A DNA stretch of 64,000 nucleotides from positions 3,544,922-3,608,921 of the forward strand of contig NC_092678.1 in NCBI RefSeq assembly GCF_964355755.1, given 5' to 3'. Below the pieces are notes generated by a model that saw only the letters and a program-made list of their open reading frames with translations, made no database searches and had not been told where the DNA came from. Below, one piece after another: positions 1-13,053 of the stretch (the first letter of the stretch is position 1; each line of letters opens with the position of its first letter). Source of the DNA: Antedon mediterranea (taxonomy: Eukaryota > Echinodermata > Crinoidea > Comatulida > Antedonidae). The translations under genes and the position numbers were made by a program.

Positions 1-1682
1 ATAATATGTTGTTCACCAGTAATCTTTCAACACATTTTTTTTTTTAATAACTTGTAAACACGTAGTAACAATTTCTGGTACAATGTAATGTGATCTCGGT
101 TAATTAAGTTAAGCAAACATGTGTAAGCATTAACTTTATTCTCTAAAATATGAAAAACAACCTAAAGGTTGTGTATGTATTACCATAAGAATAGTAATTT
201 TATCACTACCTTATCTAAGGCTAATATTTCGTGTCTCTAATGAAATCAAGTCTGGCCAGACGTAAGTCCCTATAGACATTAGTAATCTACGTTTCCTTTC
301 ATTCTGGTTACTAGAGTGAGTAACACACTTGTACTGGGACTTTGTCTATATACACTTTACTTGTGAAATTACGGTTCGACAAATCTTTCACTTGGAAGTT
401 GGAACTAGGTACGGAAAGACATTGTCCTGTCTATGTAAACAAATTCCCATATAGGCCGGCCAATGACCGCTTTTCAATGTGTCTCTTATGAATTAATTAA
501 TTTACTAACATTTAAATTCCATGTATTTTAACGATTAAAACGCTGGTTTCATTTTATCGTCAATCCACATAAACTTGATACGAGCGACAAGTGTACAGTA
601 TATATATTTTGATAATATAAATTCTTCGTCGTTTTCGTTGTTAAGTCGTTTCGTAATTTGGATATAAAAATGAACAACAATGAAACATCTTAAATAATTA
701 ACATATATTTTAGAATCACTCAGCACAACAATATATTACAAATTGCATCTCACATAAAAAATACGTTTCATAATATTAGCAATAAATTATTAATAACTTA
801 CATACGAACAATTTTATAAATTTAGGATAAATTTTATAGTACAAAGTATGCGAGATATATTAAATTGATTTTTATTTTTATAATATCATTGCCAATCATA
901 AGATATCCATAATTATTTAGTTAAAATATCCTAAAAGCAACCATGAAATGCAACGAAATGAAAATAAAAAGCAGAGCTTTATCAATAGGTTGTGTGCAAT
1001 AATATATCAAATAGGTTGTTTTTGTCTATCATGTTATTTTTCTATCATATTATTTCAATCAGAGTTCCATAAATGGAGCTAAATAGCTCGTTTCAAACAC
1101 GACAAAGTTAATACTTGTCAATCATGAAGAAAAATACACTGAATAAATCCTGTTTCGTATTAAAACGGAAACATGGTGTGCAGTGGAGACTTGATTTGTC
1201 AGTCTGATGTATTGCTAATGAACTCTTGGCGAATTTCATTAAGGCGGAAAATGTTCTATTTCATCCGTTGTCTGGCTAGACGGATTTGTTGCGTCAATCA
1301 AATTCTCAAGGCATTCTACAGGAAGTAACCACAATATCTAAAAAAGGTTAAGAAATTAAATAATGTTATACAGACATTTTTGTAAGTCACATAAAGAGTT
1401 TAAGTTCCCGATTTTAAAGGTAATGAAATTAAGGTAACAAACCTTATAATATTATTTGATTTTTAATTAGAAAACAGCCCAAAAATTAAAAAAGTGTATT
1501 GATAATTTGTTTAGTATATAATTTATCCGTTGTCAAAGTGTCTATTTTAAGAATATAGCAATACATACTATACATATACATTTTGTCTTTGTGAATTCAC
1601 AGTAAGTTTTTTGTTTGCATAATATTCAAGATTATTGAAGCATATGTCTTATGAGTAAGTCGCAGAGCAACACTCTTACCTC
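1..1682. other. 3' flank of Kazal gene A, no gene seen
   Basis: AT-rich sequence lying downstream of the stop of the minus-strand Kazal gene A. I see no convincing exon. A splice-donor-like motif directly follows the gene A stop codon, so part of this stretch could be a spliced 3' untranslated region. Confidence 0.4.
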
Positions 1683-4600
1683 TTAGCCGTTTCTTATACA
1701 CATGCCTCGATGACGTACTTGTAACGACGGATTATAAAGATGACAAGCGAAGCTTTCTAATATGCACGGTGATGGGTAGTTCAAGTTATCAGTACCACAC
1801 ACAGGATTAAAATCTATCGGACACTCAAATGAGCAAGTGTCTGTGAAATATGATAAGATTTTAAACGTTATGAAGTTCAGTTTGTGACAAATCATCTCAA
1901 TTTCTTATTAAGAAATCTAATATTATATTATAGTATTTTGAGTCATCACTGTTTGATTTGACCTTCTGTACAATAATCAGGAATGTACAGTGACGATTTA
2001 ACTGTTTTAGTTGTTTAAAAGTAGCATTTCCGATGAGGATGAGCAGGCTATTTCGTACAACCTGGCAATTCTCATCTAAAATTGTATTGGGTAGCTTATT
2101 TATTATTGAACTTACCTCCCCATCTATCTGAAGGTGACTCCGTTGTTGGTGGGGGAGGTCGTGTCGCCTTAGGCTTTGGTTTCGGTCGAATAGGCCTAGT
2201 AATTACAGGGTTCGATGGTTGTGGATCACATTTCCCCATATAACTTGTTCTTAGTGAGCTTCTTTTGATGCATGCTTTGATCTCCAGAAAGCATTCAGAT
2301 GGGTATGTCATTCCATCGGTACCACAAACCATGTCACTGATGTCAGGTGGTGGACAGTTGGTACATCTCAAGTAACCACTGTTAACTTCTTTTCTTTGAC
2401 TTCCGCATGGTCCTTCATGATCCAATTTGGTTCGAATTCCTCGCGTACATGCTCGACGATGGAGAACACATCGAGATGCGTATGTAATCCCATCATTACC
2501 ACATACTTTATCGGATGAGACCGGTGTTGGGCAAGTGGGACAACGATCAGTAGCTGGAATAATGATTGGTAAATCAGATTAGTTTATGGTTGCATTATTG
2601 TATACTAGGAAAGTTAAAAGTAGTTAATCGGGAAATTCAGAAATATAAAACAAATAATAATTAAAAACAAGCCTACTTACGTCGTTCCGTAGGTGCCGGC
2701 ACATCGGCAGGTGGATATCTTGAATTGGGCTCTGGAAACAGGTTAGCATTAGGCCGATCTTCAACGATGCAATCTCCTTGGTGTTTTACTCTTATATCAG
2801 TGCCTTTAATACATCCCTTCAAGTTCATTAAACACTCGGATGGGTAGGTGATATCATCAGAACCACATACTGAGTCCCAGGAAGATGGAATACGACACGA
2901 AGTGCATGGCTCGTTTGAATTTCCCGCGTTCGTGCCTCTAGCCTCAACTGGACATTCTCCATTAAAAGATACCCGGATGTCAACATTACGTAGGCAAGCA
3001 ATTCTCTCGAGTTGACACGAAGATGGATATGTTTTTCCATCGTTTCCGCATACAATATCTTCATAAGCTGCATTTGGACATTCTCCGCAAAGTTCATCTG
3101 TAAAGAAACATTTGTAAAGGTTTATTTTATGTAGGTAGCTTCAGTAGGTTATACTTATATGAAAACATATTAAACAGGTTTAATTAAGATGGGGGTTGGG
3201 GTGAGGTGGGAAAATGAATCATTTAACAATGTGATCCTAACTGTTTACATTGCTTTTACGCACACGCTTCTTCAGTGTATAATTTCCGTACGCATGCGCA
3301 TATTTAAGATTTACTACAGTTTTATATGTACGTCAACCAATGTGATAAAAAAGGTACTCACAGTTTCCGGATCCATAATCCTCTTCTGGTTCAAAGACGG
3401 GTGGTGGCTTTGGCGTTGTTGGCTCGTAGTCTATTTCAGGAATAACCACTGTAAATGTCTGCTTCTTTCTCTTTGGCCTTTCCTCTGCTGTGCACTCTCC
3501 AAGATGGGCTACGGATAACTCCAGCTTAAAAATACATGCTTTCATTATTATGTGGCAAGGTGACGGATAGTCAAGACCATCAGTACCACAAGTGACGTCT
3601 TCTGGTCCATAATCAGTAGCAATACACACGGTGCATTCTGAATACTTTCGCTTCTTCTTCGACTTTGGTGGTTTTGTAGCTGGAGTTTCAACCTCAACTT
3701 CTGGAACATCTGGAACGTCTGGTATAGGATCTAAAACTGGAGACGTCCTGGATACGCATTTACCCATATGAACAGGTCGAATGTTTACGTTCGTTAAACA
3801 TGCGTATTTATCTAGCCAGCAAATAGATGGATGCGTTTTGGAATCGCTTCCACAAACGGTATCGGATGCACGTGGTAATTCGCACTCTCCGCAATTTCTA
3901 GTTTCTGGAGAAAAAAACAACAGTTTCTTGATAGCTTAGTTCAAGGTAGGTCAAGTAATATGGATATAATCTGTCGCTGACCATCGGAGCTTCGGTTTCC
4001 TTTTGCCTCCGGATATTGATTTGGTTATTAAATAAAAATAAATCGTTATTATGCCGATTGAAGGATAAATATTTTACCATACGCTCAATTAAAACGAACA
4101 CACAAATTAGCTGAACAAAAATCAGTTCTAATTTGTATAAATAACAAATGATTGATTGAATAATGTTACTAATGTTTTAATTATTTACCTATGTATGTCT
4201 AAACAGAAATGTTATGTAATAAATTTAACAATACATTTAAAATCTGTAACGTAACACACCAACTTACCATACGGCCCTCGTTGTGTATGTTCTGGTCCAA
4301 CAACTGCCGGATTTCCCTGTGGATTTTCCGGTTGTCGATAGCGCCGTGTAGTAGTTGGTGGTAAAGTCGTTGTCGTCGGTGGCATGGTGGTGGTTGTTGG
4401 GGGCAATGTGGTGGTTGGTGGTAATGTGGTTGTTGGTTCAGGTGTTGTTGATGGTGGTGGGGGAGGTAGTCTTGTTGTACTTCGGCACTCTCCTTTATGT
4501 TTAACAGAAACTCGAACCCCTATTACACATATTCTTACTTTCATGTAGCATTTTGAGGGGTATGTCAGGCCGTCAGTACCACATACACGATCTGATCTTA

Positions 4601-5491
4601 ACGGTTGAGGACATGCTTTACAACCTGTGAACATATTTTAAAATAAATTTTACTATTTAAAAATGACAAGGTCATTCGTGTAACTTTTTTTAATACAGCA
4701 AACCACTAAAAAGTGAAAGTGAAAAACTGATTTTATATCAATCGAAATTAATTACAGAAATATAAATTGGTGAAAGTTAAGTAAAGTGTCAAGAACTAAT
4801 TTAAAGTAAGACTAGAAGGTGTTGACCTACAAAAATCTTCATAGCGGGATTATTACTAATAGGCTTAATTAATAAAGTAACATAAATGGCTTAGGGTCTT
4901 GTAAATTTTGTTCAAGTTTAAGTTCCGTTTTTGTATATCTGTCCAAAGAATTGGAAACAATTGCATATTTATTTTAAACATATTGCAATTATTGGTTATC
5001 GTAGACTCACCTTGCTTTCCTGGCTTTCGTTTTTTACTACGACGAGTAGTTGTTGGTAGCATTGTCGTTGTTGGTTCAGGCGTTGTAGACGGAGGTGGAC
5101 GTCGGGGAGGGATTTGTCTATGACTCGAACAACTGCCTTTGTGAGCTACCTTAATAGTTAGACCCATAACACATGCTTTAACTTTCATGTAACACTTGGA
5201 TGGGTACGTCAGACCATCTTTTGCACATACTCTATCGTTGACGGTTGGTAATGGACATGGCTTACAAGCTTTTGCTATTAAAAAAAATTGATGTGTGTAA
5301 TGTACTTACGGATATTAAATGTATTGTGTTTAATCAACTAGGTTTATGGGAGAAGCCACCACACATTCTCCAAGTACCCCTAAATCATGTTTTCTGTATT
5401 ACAGAATATAAAATAATTAATTCTTACCATTTGTACAGATAAATAAAGAGGCTGTGACGAGAGCCAAACAGGTCAACCGAACGTCTATCAT
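1683..5491 (-). CDS. Secreted nine-Kazal-domain protein (gene A)
   Basis: Probable secreted multi-domain Kazal serine-protease inhibitor or matrix protein. Exons (minus, 5' to 3'): 5428-5491, 5011-5274, 4268-4624, 3362-3904, 2681-3097, 2116-2553 and 1683-1840, giving 746 aa. Exon 1 is a clean signal peptide (about 21 aa, hydrophobic core after MIDVRLTC). All six introns are phase 1, so every internal exon is a symmetric shufflable module carrying one or two Kazal units. Each unit shows the pattern C-x2/3-C, then VCG(T/S/N)D-x3-YPS-x-C, a Cys about 7-8 residues on, and a last Cys after an (H/F)-x-G-x-C-like end. Domains sit near residues 25-70, 113-160, 232-280, 320-366, 413-459, 470-517, 552-595, 605-650 and 697-744. 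Linkers are Pro/Thr-rich (exons 2, 3 and 6) and basic (exon 4). Residues at the expected P1 position (second after Cys2) differ between domains: L, Q, L, A, N, I, T, P, I. Inhibition is inferred from the family; an agrin/follistatin-like structural role is equally possible. Confidence 0.88.
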
Positions 5492-6661
5492 TTTGTTATT
5501 CTAAAAAAATACAATTACATTTTACATTCAATATATTGAAGCCTACACTCCTTGTCTAACTGTTCAGTTATTTATGACTTTTAATTTCAAAACCCTTAAA
5601 CCGAAATATACATCAATTCATATTTCAGACAAAATACTTGACAAACTTGAAAATAGTATGATAACAGGAAGGCACAATTAAATAAAATTGTTAATAATGA
5701 TGAGTTAACAAAGGATAAATAAGATTTGGCAGGCACCAATGTCTTTGTACAATTTGACAATGACTTGGTCATTTTTAAGTCAATTGAATGTCTTTCGTCT
5801 TCGTCTGACGAATTAAACAATAATATCATTGTTAAATTCAGATCTGTCGTTTTAAAACTTTGCCAAAACATGTTGATTTGTGCCAGAAAAGCGGTTATCA
5901 AAAAAATAACCCAATACGTGGTTTTCCGTTAGATAAACCGATGTTTATCTTAAACGTTTTATAGACTAATTCGTTTTTATTATATGATATGTTCAGCTAA
6001 AGATACATTTTTATCCTCAGACTTATCGATTCACAGAAGTCTGTTATCAGTAATCCTCTATGGGATTAACCCTTAAATTTGGATTAATTGCCTATCTATG
6101 GTTGTTGTCTGAAACTATGAAATATAATAAATAACCATTTCTTCCAAATAGTTATAGTTATATATATAATTATATATTCTTAAATTTAATTTGACCCGTA
6201 TTCGAATTGTCTATACTTGCAAATTGCAATAGGGATATTACGAACTCGTGTAATCACGTTAACATCATAATACCTGGCCTTTAATTAATTAATTAATTAA
6301 TTAAAGTAAATTGTGTGTCGATAACAAGTAAGTACCAGTAGCCGTTGGATTAAAAAATAAAATAAAAAGGAAAGACAAGCGAAAGAAACAGAAACTAAAT
6401 ATTTGTTACTATTCTACCTGTGTTATATGTTGACCAAAGGTCATTTAAAAAAAGACTTTCTCTTGTATGCAATAAATGCATTAAAGAATTAAACTTTCAT
6501 TATTAATTATACAATAAAGTATACAAAAATAAATCTAAATAAGTTAATGTGAAATGGGCCAGAGAACCTGTTTTATTGAAATAAAAGAAAGAATCGATTA
6601 AACTTTTTAAATAAGTTTTATAAATTCTAGCAGGTAGAACTAAGATTTAATCGTTTAGTTT

Positions 6662-6739
6662 TTAGTCACTCTGTCGGTTGGTCGGTTAACACTAACTTAA
6701 ATTTGCGCACGCGACTTCAGCCATGTATATGGCCTTGTT
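6662..6739. repeat. GTCGGT-type dispersed repeat, partial copy
   Basis: Shares the right half of the repeat seen at 22614-22725 and 25209-25322: a short GTCGGT run, then GTTAACACTAACT, then CACGCGACT(T/G)CAGCCATGTA and GGCCTTGTT. The left GTCGCGTGCAACGCGAC hairpin is missing, so this is a truncated or decayed copy. Confidence 0.7.
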
Positions 6740-8277
6740 AAAAATCTACCAGCCTTTACATTGATAACTTTTTGTACCAAGTAATAGAACAACTGAGGTA
6801 TTTTAATTATCGATTAATTATTTACAAAGTTAGACTAAATCTAAAATATGTGAAGATAAAAGTAATAATATTTTAAGTATATAGATTTACATTTTACTAC
6901 TAAAAGTTTTCGCAAAGTTTAGGCAAATTAAAACATAAATATTATGCCTACTTTAAGTTATAAAAATATTAAATGTTAAAGTTTAAGATAAGCACGATTA
7001 AAAGCCATCCACTCCATGGTAATTAGCAATGGTTAATATCTGGAAGGCGATTGACACGGGCTTTCTTAATTACTGTATTCCAAGCTCCATCGAGTTAAGA
7101 ATCAACGTATGTAAAATTAAAAAATTAATAACATTCTGAGCTAAGACTTTGAAGCTATAAATAAAGGTTTATTTCAATTAATAATTATAATATAAAATTA
7201 ATAAGATAAAGTATTAAGATATAAAGTACTAAATATTTGCGTGTAAGCCTAATATTAATAATTAAATTTAATATTTGTTTCTCACCTTACTTCTTTATAC
7301 TGTTAGTTCACCGAGTTGCACCGATGTAATCCTGATGAGGAGTTTCAAGTTAGTACCCAATTTTAAGTTATCAGCACGCCTTTTAAAGTGAATTATTGTC
7401 GAGTGTAAGTCCGGCTTTGGGATTAACACATTACGTTGATTGCGGCTAGAAATAAGAAGATTTTCAGACTCCCCATAGGCCTACAGAACGCGTCATTCCC
7501 CATAGAGTTACAAGAGAAAGACAGGCCTAATCATTCATCATTAACACGTTTCCTTTGTCAGCTTGAAAAGCAATAGTTCTACAATATTCTAAATATGGAA
7601 TACGCCTTTAAGCATGTTTTGATAGTTCTTGGAGAGACATTTTACCACATACTAAATGTCCTGATCTGATTGGTTACAAGTAGGTTGGTGATGATTGGCT
7701 GAACACTCGATGTCGTCACTACGACTTTTTCTACGAATGCGATTGGTAAACGGAAAGCTGGCTTAAATAAGTTAGAGCAGTTATATTTTGATTTCGATAA
7801 TTACCAAATCGTTGTCTCTGATTTTGTTTAAAAATAGTAGCTTTTTTGTTTGCTTTGAAGATCACGTTCGACGTAGTTAAAAACAGTAACGTCTAAATTA
7901 CTGGAATAATGCAGTTGACCATGAGACAACAATGGTAGACATTTTCAGACTGACGTAATCGTCTGATACAGTGGCGGGTTCAAATATATCAAATATTTAT
8001 TAATAGAACAGTAAAGCTAACTGTGAAGTCATGTCTTTGTAGCTGACCCTTTTTCTTAGACTGTTTACTTTTACCTTTTGATTAAGTTTTTGCTTATTTA
8101 TTTGTTACTAACATGATACAATTTAACTAAGATTTTTGAATTTTACAACCAAACTATCCGCTAAATGATATCATTATTGTTTTCCCTTTTCAATCTGCCC
8201 AGGTCCTTCTCGAACGGGGTACTTACTTAATTATGGAGACCCAACTGGGAAAACTAAAACATATGAAACAAATAATT

Positions 8278-8345
8278 ACCCAACGTAAATGTCGAACTCC
8301 CGACCTTAGGGCTGGTGCGTCTGGACCGCTACCGCTGCCGAAACG
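8278..8345 (-). repeat. Possible tRNA-derived SINE head
   Basis: Read on the minus strand, it has a box-A-like stretch (GCAGCGGTAGCGGTCCAGAC) and a box-B-like stretch (GGGAGTTCGACAT) at tRNA-like spacing. No full cloverleaf is evident, so it is more likely the head of an old SINE than a working tRNA gene. Confidence 0.35.
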
Positions 8346-9138
8346 CAAGACAGGTATGGAACGTCAAAAAAAGAAATTTATAATGAGTTTATCCTGAAAA
8401 ATAATTGTTGTGTCAGATTTATTGTAATTGATATCAGAAGTAGACTTGTTTTGGTTCCAGTTTTAATGCAGTTTAACGTTTGAGATATAGTGGTAAAAGT
8501 ATGATTATGATGCATTGTGGTATATATATATATATATAAATTGTGTTTAAGAGCAATTTTCTGTGTCCTATCGTTACTATTATTGTTTTGGTTACTATAC
8601 ATTTTAATTTTTTTATTTGTATTTGTCTAAATCTAATCATCAGTTTTATTTTGTTATGGAATAATTGGTAAAACAATTAGTAGATTTCCTTAAACGTCAG
8701 AAAAAAATTTCCCCTTGGATTGGACATTGACGTCAATTACTAGAAACTATTGCTTTTTATAGAAGAATGTTCTAATCCAAAAGTAATAGAAGTAACAAAT
8801 TGATCCTAGCCCTCACGTTTAATAAGACATCGTCTACTGGCCTTGGGTGAGTCCGTGTCAATATACTCCGCCCAGTCTAGTTAATCTCAGAATTCTCATA
8901 GGCCTACAGTACTATTATTAACATCAACAATATCGCAACCAAAGGAAATGTTACGGGAATGCGTAAAACCATTATCAATATGTGTACGTCGATTTAAAAG
9001 GTGTGTGGGTGGGGCGGGCGGCGATTTTTTTTTTCGTACATAAGTTGTGGACCCCATGTGAAAGATAGCCGAACTACATCCTAAATATAACTAAACCTAA
9101 CCCTCTAAATAATCTCTCTCACTACTACTATAAAGTAA

Positions 9139-9215
9139 AAGAAGTAGCTCATGGGAGTCGAACCCCATGCATCGACATGTAAAGTCCATAGTCTTATCCA
9201 CTCGACTACACAGAC
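9139..9215 (-). repeat. tRNA-like sequence / SINE head
   Basis: On the minus strand, box A (TAGTCGAGTGG) and a perfect box B (GGTTCGACTCC) occur at tRNA spacing, with a TCCCATGAGC 3' arm. The two acceptor-stem ends do not pair well, and a simple tail follows, so a tRNA pseudogene or tRNA-derived SINE is likelier than a functional tRNA. Confidence 0.5.
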
Positions 9216-9914
9216 GGCTCGATAGAAATCGTTTGCATTAGCGAATTGTAGTTAGCTGAATTCTTACGTCACACCTTATGAATATTCATGTTTATTTTGT
9301 GACGTTTCACGAGGGGTCCCCAACTTATTTACGAAAAGAAATATCGCGGCCGGGCGCTATGATAGATAGCAAATCATACTAAAACAAGTAAGTAGTTCTA
9401 GTCGTATTTTTTCATCCCTAATTTCACAGTCATAGTCACGTACGCTACTGTCTGTCGGTCACAATATTTTTTTTTAGTTCAGAATTTTAAAATAATAAAA
9501 TAATCATTGTGGATGTGCGCGTTTCCTGTCTGACAACTTTACAGATTTGTCGATGTCGAGCCACTGGATATAGGTCCATATTTGTTTTCATTATTTGCTT
9601 CTAGTATGTCACGTTTCCATGTAGGGTTGTACTGGAAGGCGTGGAAACAAAATCAAAATTATTAATATGTGGTGTCACACATTTGCATTATAATACCATA
9701 AGCATTGTTTTGTTTATGGGCGAATGTCATCAACACCAGTCCGAAAACGTTGACCTTATGTCAAATGTTATCAGCAACAAATGGACATCTATCTTCTCCA
9801 CATCAACCAAACAGTTAAATAAAAAAGAAAGATAACATCTTCATCTTGGGTTTAATTTTTAATCGAAAATTGCATAGTATTATATATATATCTTTAAATG
9901 TATCCTTTCGTAAT

Positions 9915-9920
9915 TTTATT
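9915..9920 (-). terminator. Candidate poly(A) signal of Kazal gene B
   Basis: AATAAA on the minus strand about 310 bases beyond the gene B stop. The signal is common in AT-rich DNA, so the assignment is tentative. Confidence 0.3.
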
Positions 9921-10228
9921 ATTTTCACATTTAAAGATAAAGAGTTAAAGGTAACATTACCACTATATATCATTTAGTCATCACAGAAATACAAGATAGG
10001 CCTAATACATTGGTCGTTATCTTCTGATAGTTATCTTCAGTCAATATAGGATCGGAAGCTTATTACGTTTTTTTTACCATCCAACTGTTCAGCTGAATAG
10101 TGCTTCAGCTTTACAATTGGTAGACTTTGGTTGTTGTCAGAAGACATGATATTGCAGGATGTTTTTGTCACTTGACCTAATACAGTACGAGAATGGGCTG
10201 CATTTTCAATCTCATTGAAGATTTTTGT

Positions 10229-11759
10229 TTAGGGAAAATTAGGTTGTTGAATGGCCGTTGTTGCTGTAAACAGAAAGAAAACAATAAACTAATTAATTAT
10301 TAATATTATTATGAATTAGGTTAAATTGAAAGAATTAGCCTATATCAATCAGTTACAAAGGATAAGTAAATTACTATGAATTTAGAAAAATAATTTAATT
10401 CCAAAACTTACTTGTACAAAATCCATTTGCAACAAATTGTAAGTTGAGTTTGGATGGTAAAGTAGCATACCGTTGCAGGACACAAAAAGAAGGATAATTC
10501 AGGCCATCACTTCCACAAACAGGGCTAAGTTCTAATGGACAATCTGCTCCACAATCAACAGGTGGTACTCCAGCCGCCTCTGGTGTTTCTCCATCTGGAT
10601 TAACATTTTCTACAAAATGACAAAGAATATTAGTAACCTACTTGGTGATTGCTGAATTATGTATTTTTAACAATGTTGAAACACTTACCTGGAAATACTC
10701 CTTCTACTGGTTCTGGCTCTTCTGGTTCTTCTGGCTCCTCTTCCTCTCCAGCCTGTTGTCCATTTGGACTTGGTTCTTCAGGTTCCTCCTCTTCCTCCTC
10801 CTCCTCCTCCTCCTCTTCTTCTTCAGCAGCTTGTGGTTCTTCTGGTTCCTCTTCTTCACCTTGCTGTTCATTTGGATTTACGGCTTCTGGTTCTTCTGGT
10901 GCTTCTGGCAAATCCAGCTCACTTCCTCCTGCTGCTAGCTGTGCATTTGGCTCTTGTGCATCTATTTCTTCTTCTGGGGCCTCGGGTTCTGGGTTTTCTA
11001 TGTTTCCCTCTTGTGCTTCGGGTTCCTCTACGTCTTCTTCGTCTTCTTCCTCATCCTCTTCATCTTCTTCTTCGTCAGGATCTTGTGCGTTCTGTTGAGC
11101 AGGAGAGTTCAGTTGAGCATTATTGTTGCATTTGCCTTCGTTTCTTACTTCAATTGCAGTTCCACGAAGACAGTTTCTTTTAATGATGATACATTCTGAT
11201 CCATACGGTCTTCCATCAGTACCACAGACTCGGTCACTCCTTCTGGGCTTCGGACATTTTCCACAATCTACAGTAAGACAATATTTCGTAGTTAGGGTAA
11301 TACACAAAATCAATCTCTACATACAACTAACTATCAAAATACTAGTTTTCACAATTGAAATTTACAGCAACGTACTGTAACAATAATTATATTGTAATAC
11401 TAAAAAGTATGTATCACAATAGTTACTCTTTATTATGTCAGACCGAGTAAGTAATCCTACTTATTCCTGATTAAAGTTGTATTCAAAGCATTTCATCATA
11501 ACACATTTCTGGTGGAGAGGTGCGCATTACAAACATTTGTTTTTATTGTTTAAAAGTAGTACGATTCATGAATGCACATCTTGTCTATGTATGTTGGTCC
11601 TGTCATGTAGCACAAACATCACGCATGATGGGAGGCAATGCTAAATTATATTTATATAATGCTTACATTTTTTATTAGATAATTATACTTACTGTGTCTT
11701 GCAGCATCAACTGCTACAAGCACGACAAGAAGTCCTAGTGCTACAATGTAACCTCTCAT
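10229..11759 (-). CDS. Secreted two-Kazal protein with acidic linker (gene B)
   Basis: Exons (minus): 11693-11759, 10689-11267, 10412-10609 and 10229-10263, all joined through phase 1 introns, giving 292 aa. It starts with a signal peptide (MRGYIVALGLLVVLVAVDA). Kazal 1 (about residues 24-66) has all six cysteines and VCGTDGRPYGSEC, with Lys at the expected P1. Residues about 84-210 are an extremely Glu/Asp/Pro-rich, probably disordered segment that could bind calcium or other cations. Kazal 2 (about 233-280) has VCGSDGLNYPSFC but lacks the cysteine expected in the following helix (RYAT where relatives have an AC pair), leaving five. The last exon encodes a short tail (TTTAIQQPNFP). The same module plan as genes A and C points to local duplication. 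Confidence 0.85.
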
Positions 11760-13000
11760 ATTGTCTGTAAAATATAGATTTTGTTTCTTAATAAGAGTTT
11801 TGGCATTGAAACTCAACTCCAGCGTATTGTCTTATTTTCCCTCATTAAAAAATATTATTTATTTAATAACTTCCTTTTCCCATCTACGGTTCTATTAATT
11901 ATCCTTAAGCATCGTTTATGGCGAAATAATGTTTAACACAAAAATGTTTATAAAATCATTAACTACAAAAGAAGATATTAAAGAGCACACTAATAAAGAG
12001 ATTATTTCTGTGTTAAGTTTCAAGATAAGATTAACTAAGACCAACTGAAGCTTGTTTTACATCTAATACATTATTTTTTTCCTTAATTCCTCATTTAATG
12101 AACATATTAATTTCCATTTATAAAAGAACAATTACTGAAAAATATAATTAAGAGGACGATCATTTGTCCTAAGTTAGAGTATAGTAGGGCAAACATCTAA
12201 CCAATAAGAAGACGATAATTTACAAATATACTAAACTAAAATACAAAGGATGGAAAAGAATATAGTACTTACCAACTTTGATGAAGTGAGTTTAAAAATA
12301 AGTGAGTTGGTTAACGGAAATGGTTTCCTTATATTTCAGCTCACCGTCCTTCGAAAAGTATAGAGATGAATAATACTGCCCTGGATGGCGTACAATAATC
12401 ATCATTATTACACAAAAAATACGACGTCACTCAATACCTCCTCCACAAACAATTATTACTTGACCTTGTTAGAATGAATTTATTTTTAGTAAAAGCGGTA
12501 TCTTTTTATGGTCAAGGTGCTTTTCTTTATTTTAGGTTAAAAAATTCGAAATGACCATATACCTTTCGAAAACACTACATTGATATACGCGTACATTTAT
12601 TATCGTTATTTATTCATTCAGTATCGTCAAAAGCGCTCGTAATGGCACTTAATGAAAATTCAAACGATCGTTTGCAATCATAAACACTGTAACTTATTTA
12701 AAATATAAATGAATTTTTTGACAATATGACATTTATTAAACAATGGTTCAAACATAATTTTCCTGAAGCGGTAATTGAAAATCTTCAGTTGATTCATACC
12801 AAAACTATTATTAAACAGTCATAGGCCTATATAATCTAATAACTCCTACGCAAGTAAAACTTCACATAAATCGATTGTAGAGAACATACCAAAAATATGA
12901 TGCGTAAAAAAAAAATATTATTATGTTATACAAATGAAATATCTGACTTTTGCTCCAATTAGGTGTTTCCTTCACTAGTTCATATGACACAACGTTTACA

Positions 13001-13053
13001 CGCGCGTTCTAAAGTAAATAGAACGCGCGCGTTTGACGTTTGAACGCGCGCGT
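13001..13053. repeat. CG-rich inverted repeat
   Basis: An 11-bp perfect stem (CGCGCGTTCTA at 13001-13011 with TAGAACGCGCG at 13019-13029, 7-base loop) is followed by another GAACGCGCGCG arm. It stands out in AT-rich surroundings. Confidence 0.6.

Larger units (their letters stand above)
5492..10228. other. Intergenic region between Kazal genes A and B
   Basis: About 4.7 kb without a supportable gene. It holds the presumed promoter of gene A (just above 5491), a TTAA microsatellite near 6282-6303, one partial copy of the GTCGGT dispersed repeat (6662-6739), two tRNA-like SINE candidates (8278-8345 and 9139-9215) and a short TA run near 8521-8538. Short open frames here look like chance. Confidence 0.5.

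Noticed and set aside
8521-8538. TA dinucleotide run as a promoter
   Set aside because: It is a simple microsatellite with no gene start nearby.
10642-11199. Long plus-strand open frames rich in Ser, Leu or Phe
   Set aside because: They are antisense or shifted readings of the Glu-rich GAA/GAG tract of gene B. The splice sites and Kazal motifs support only the minus-strand frame.
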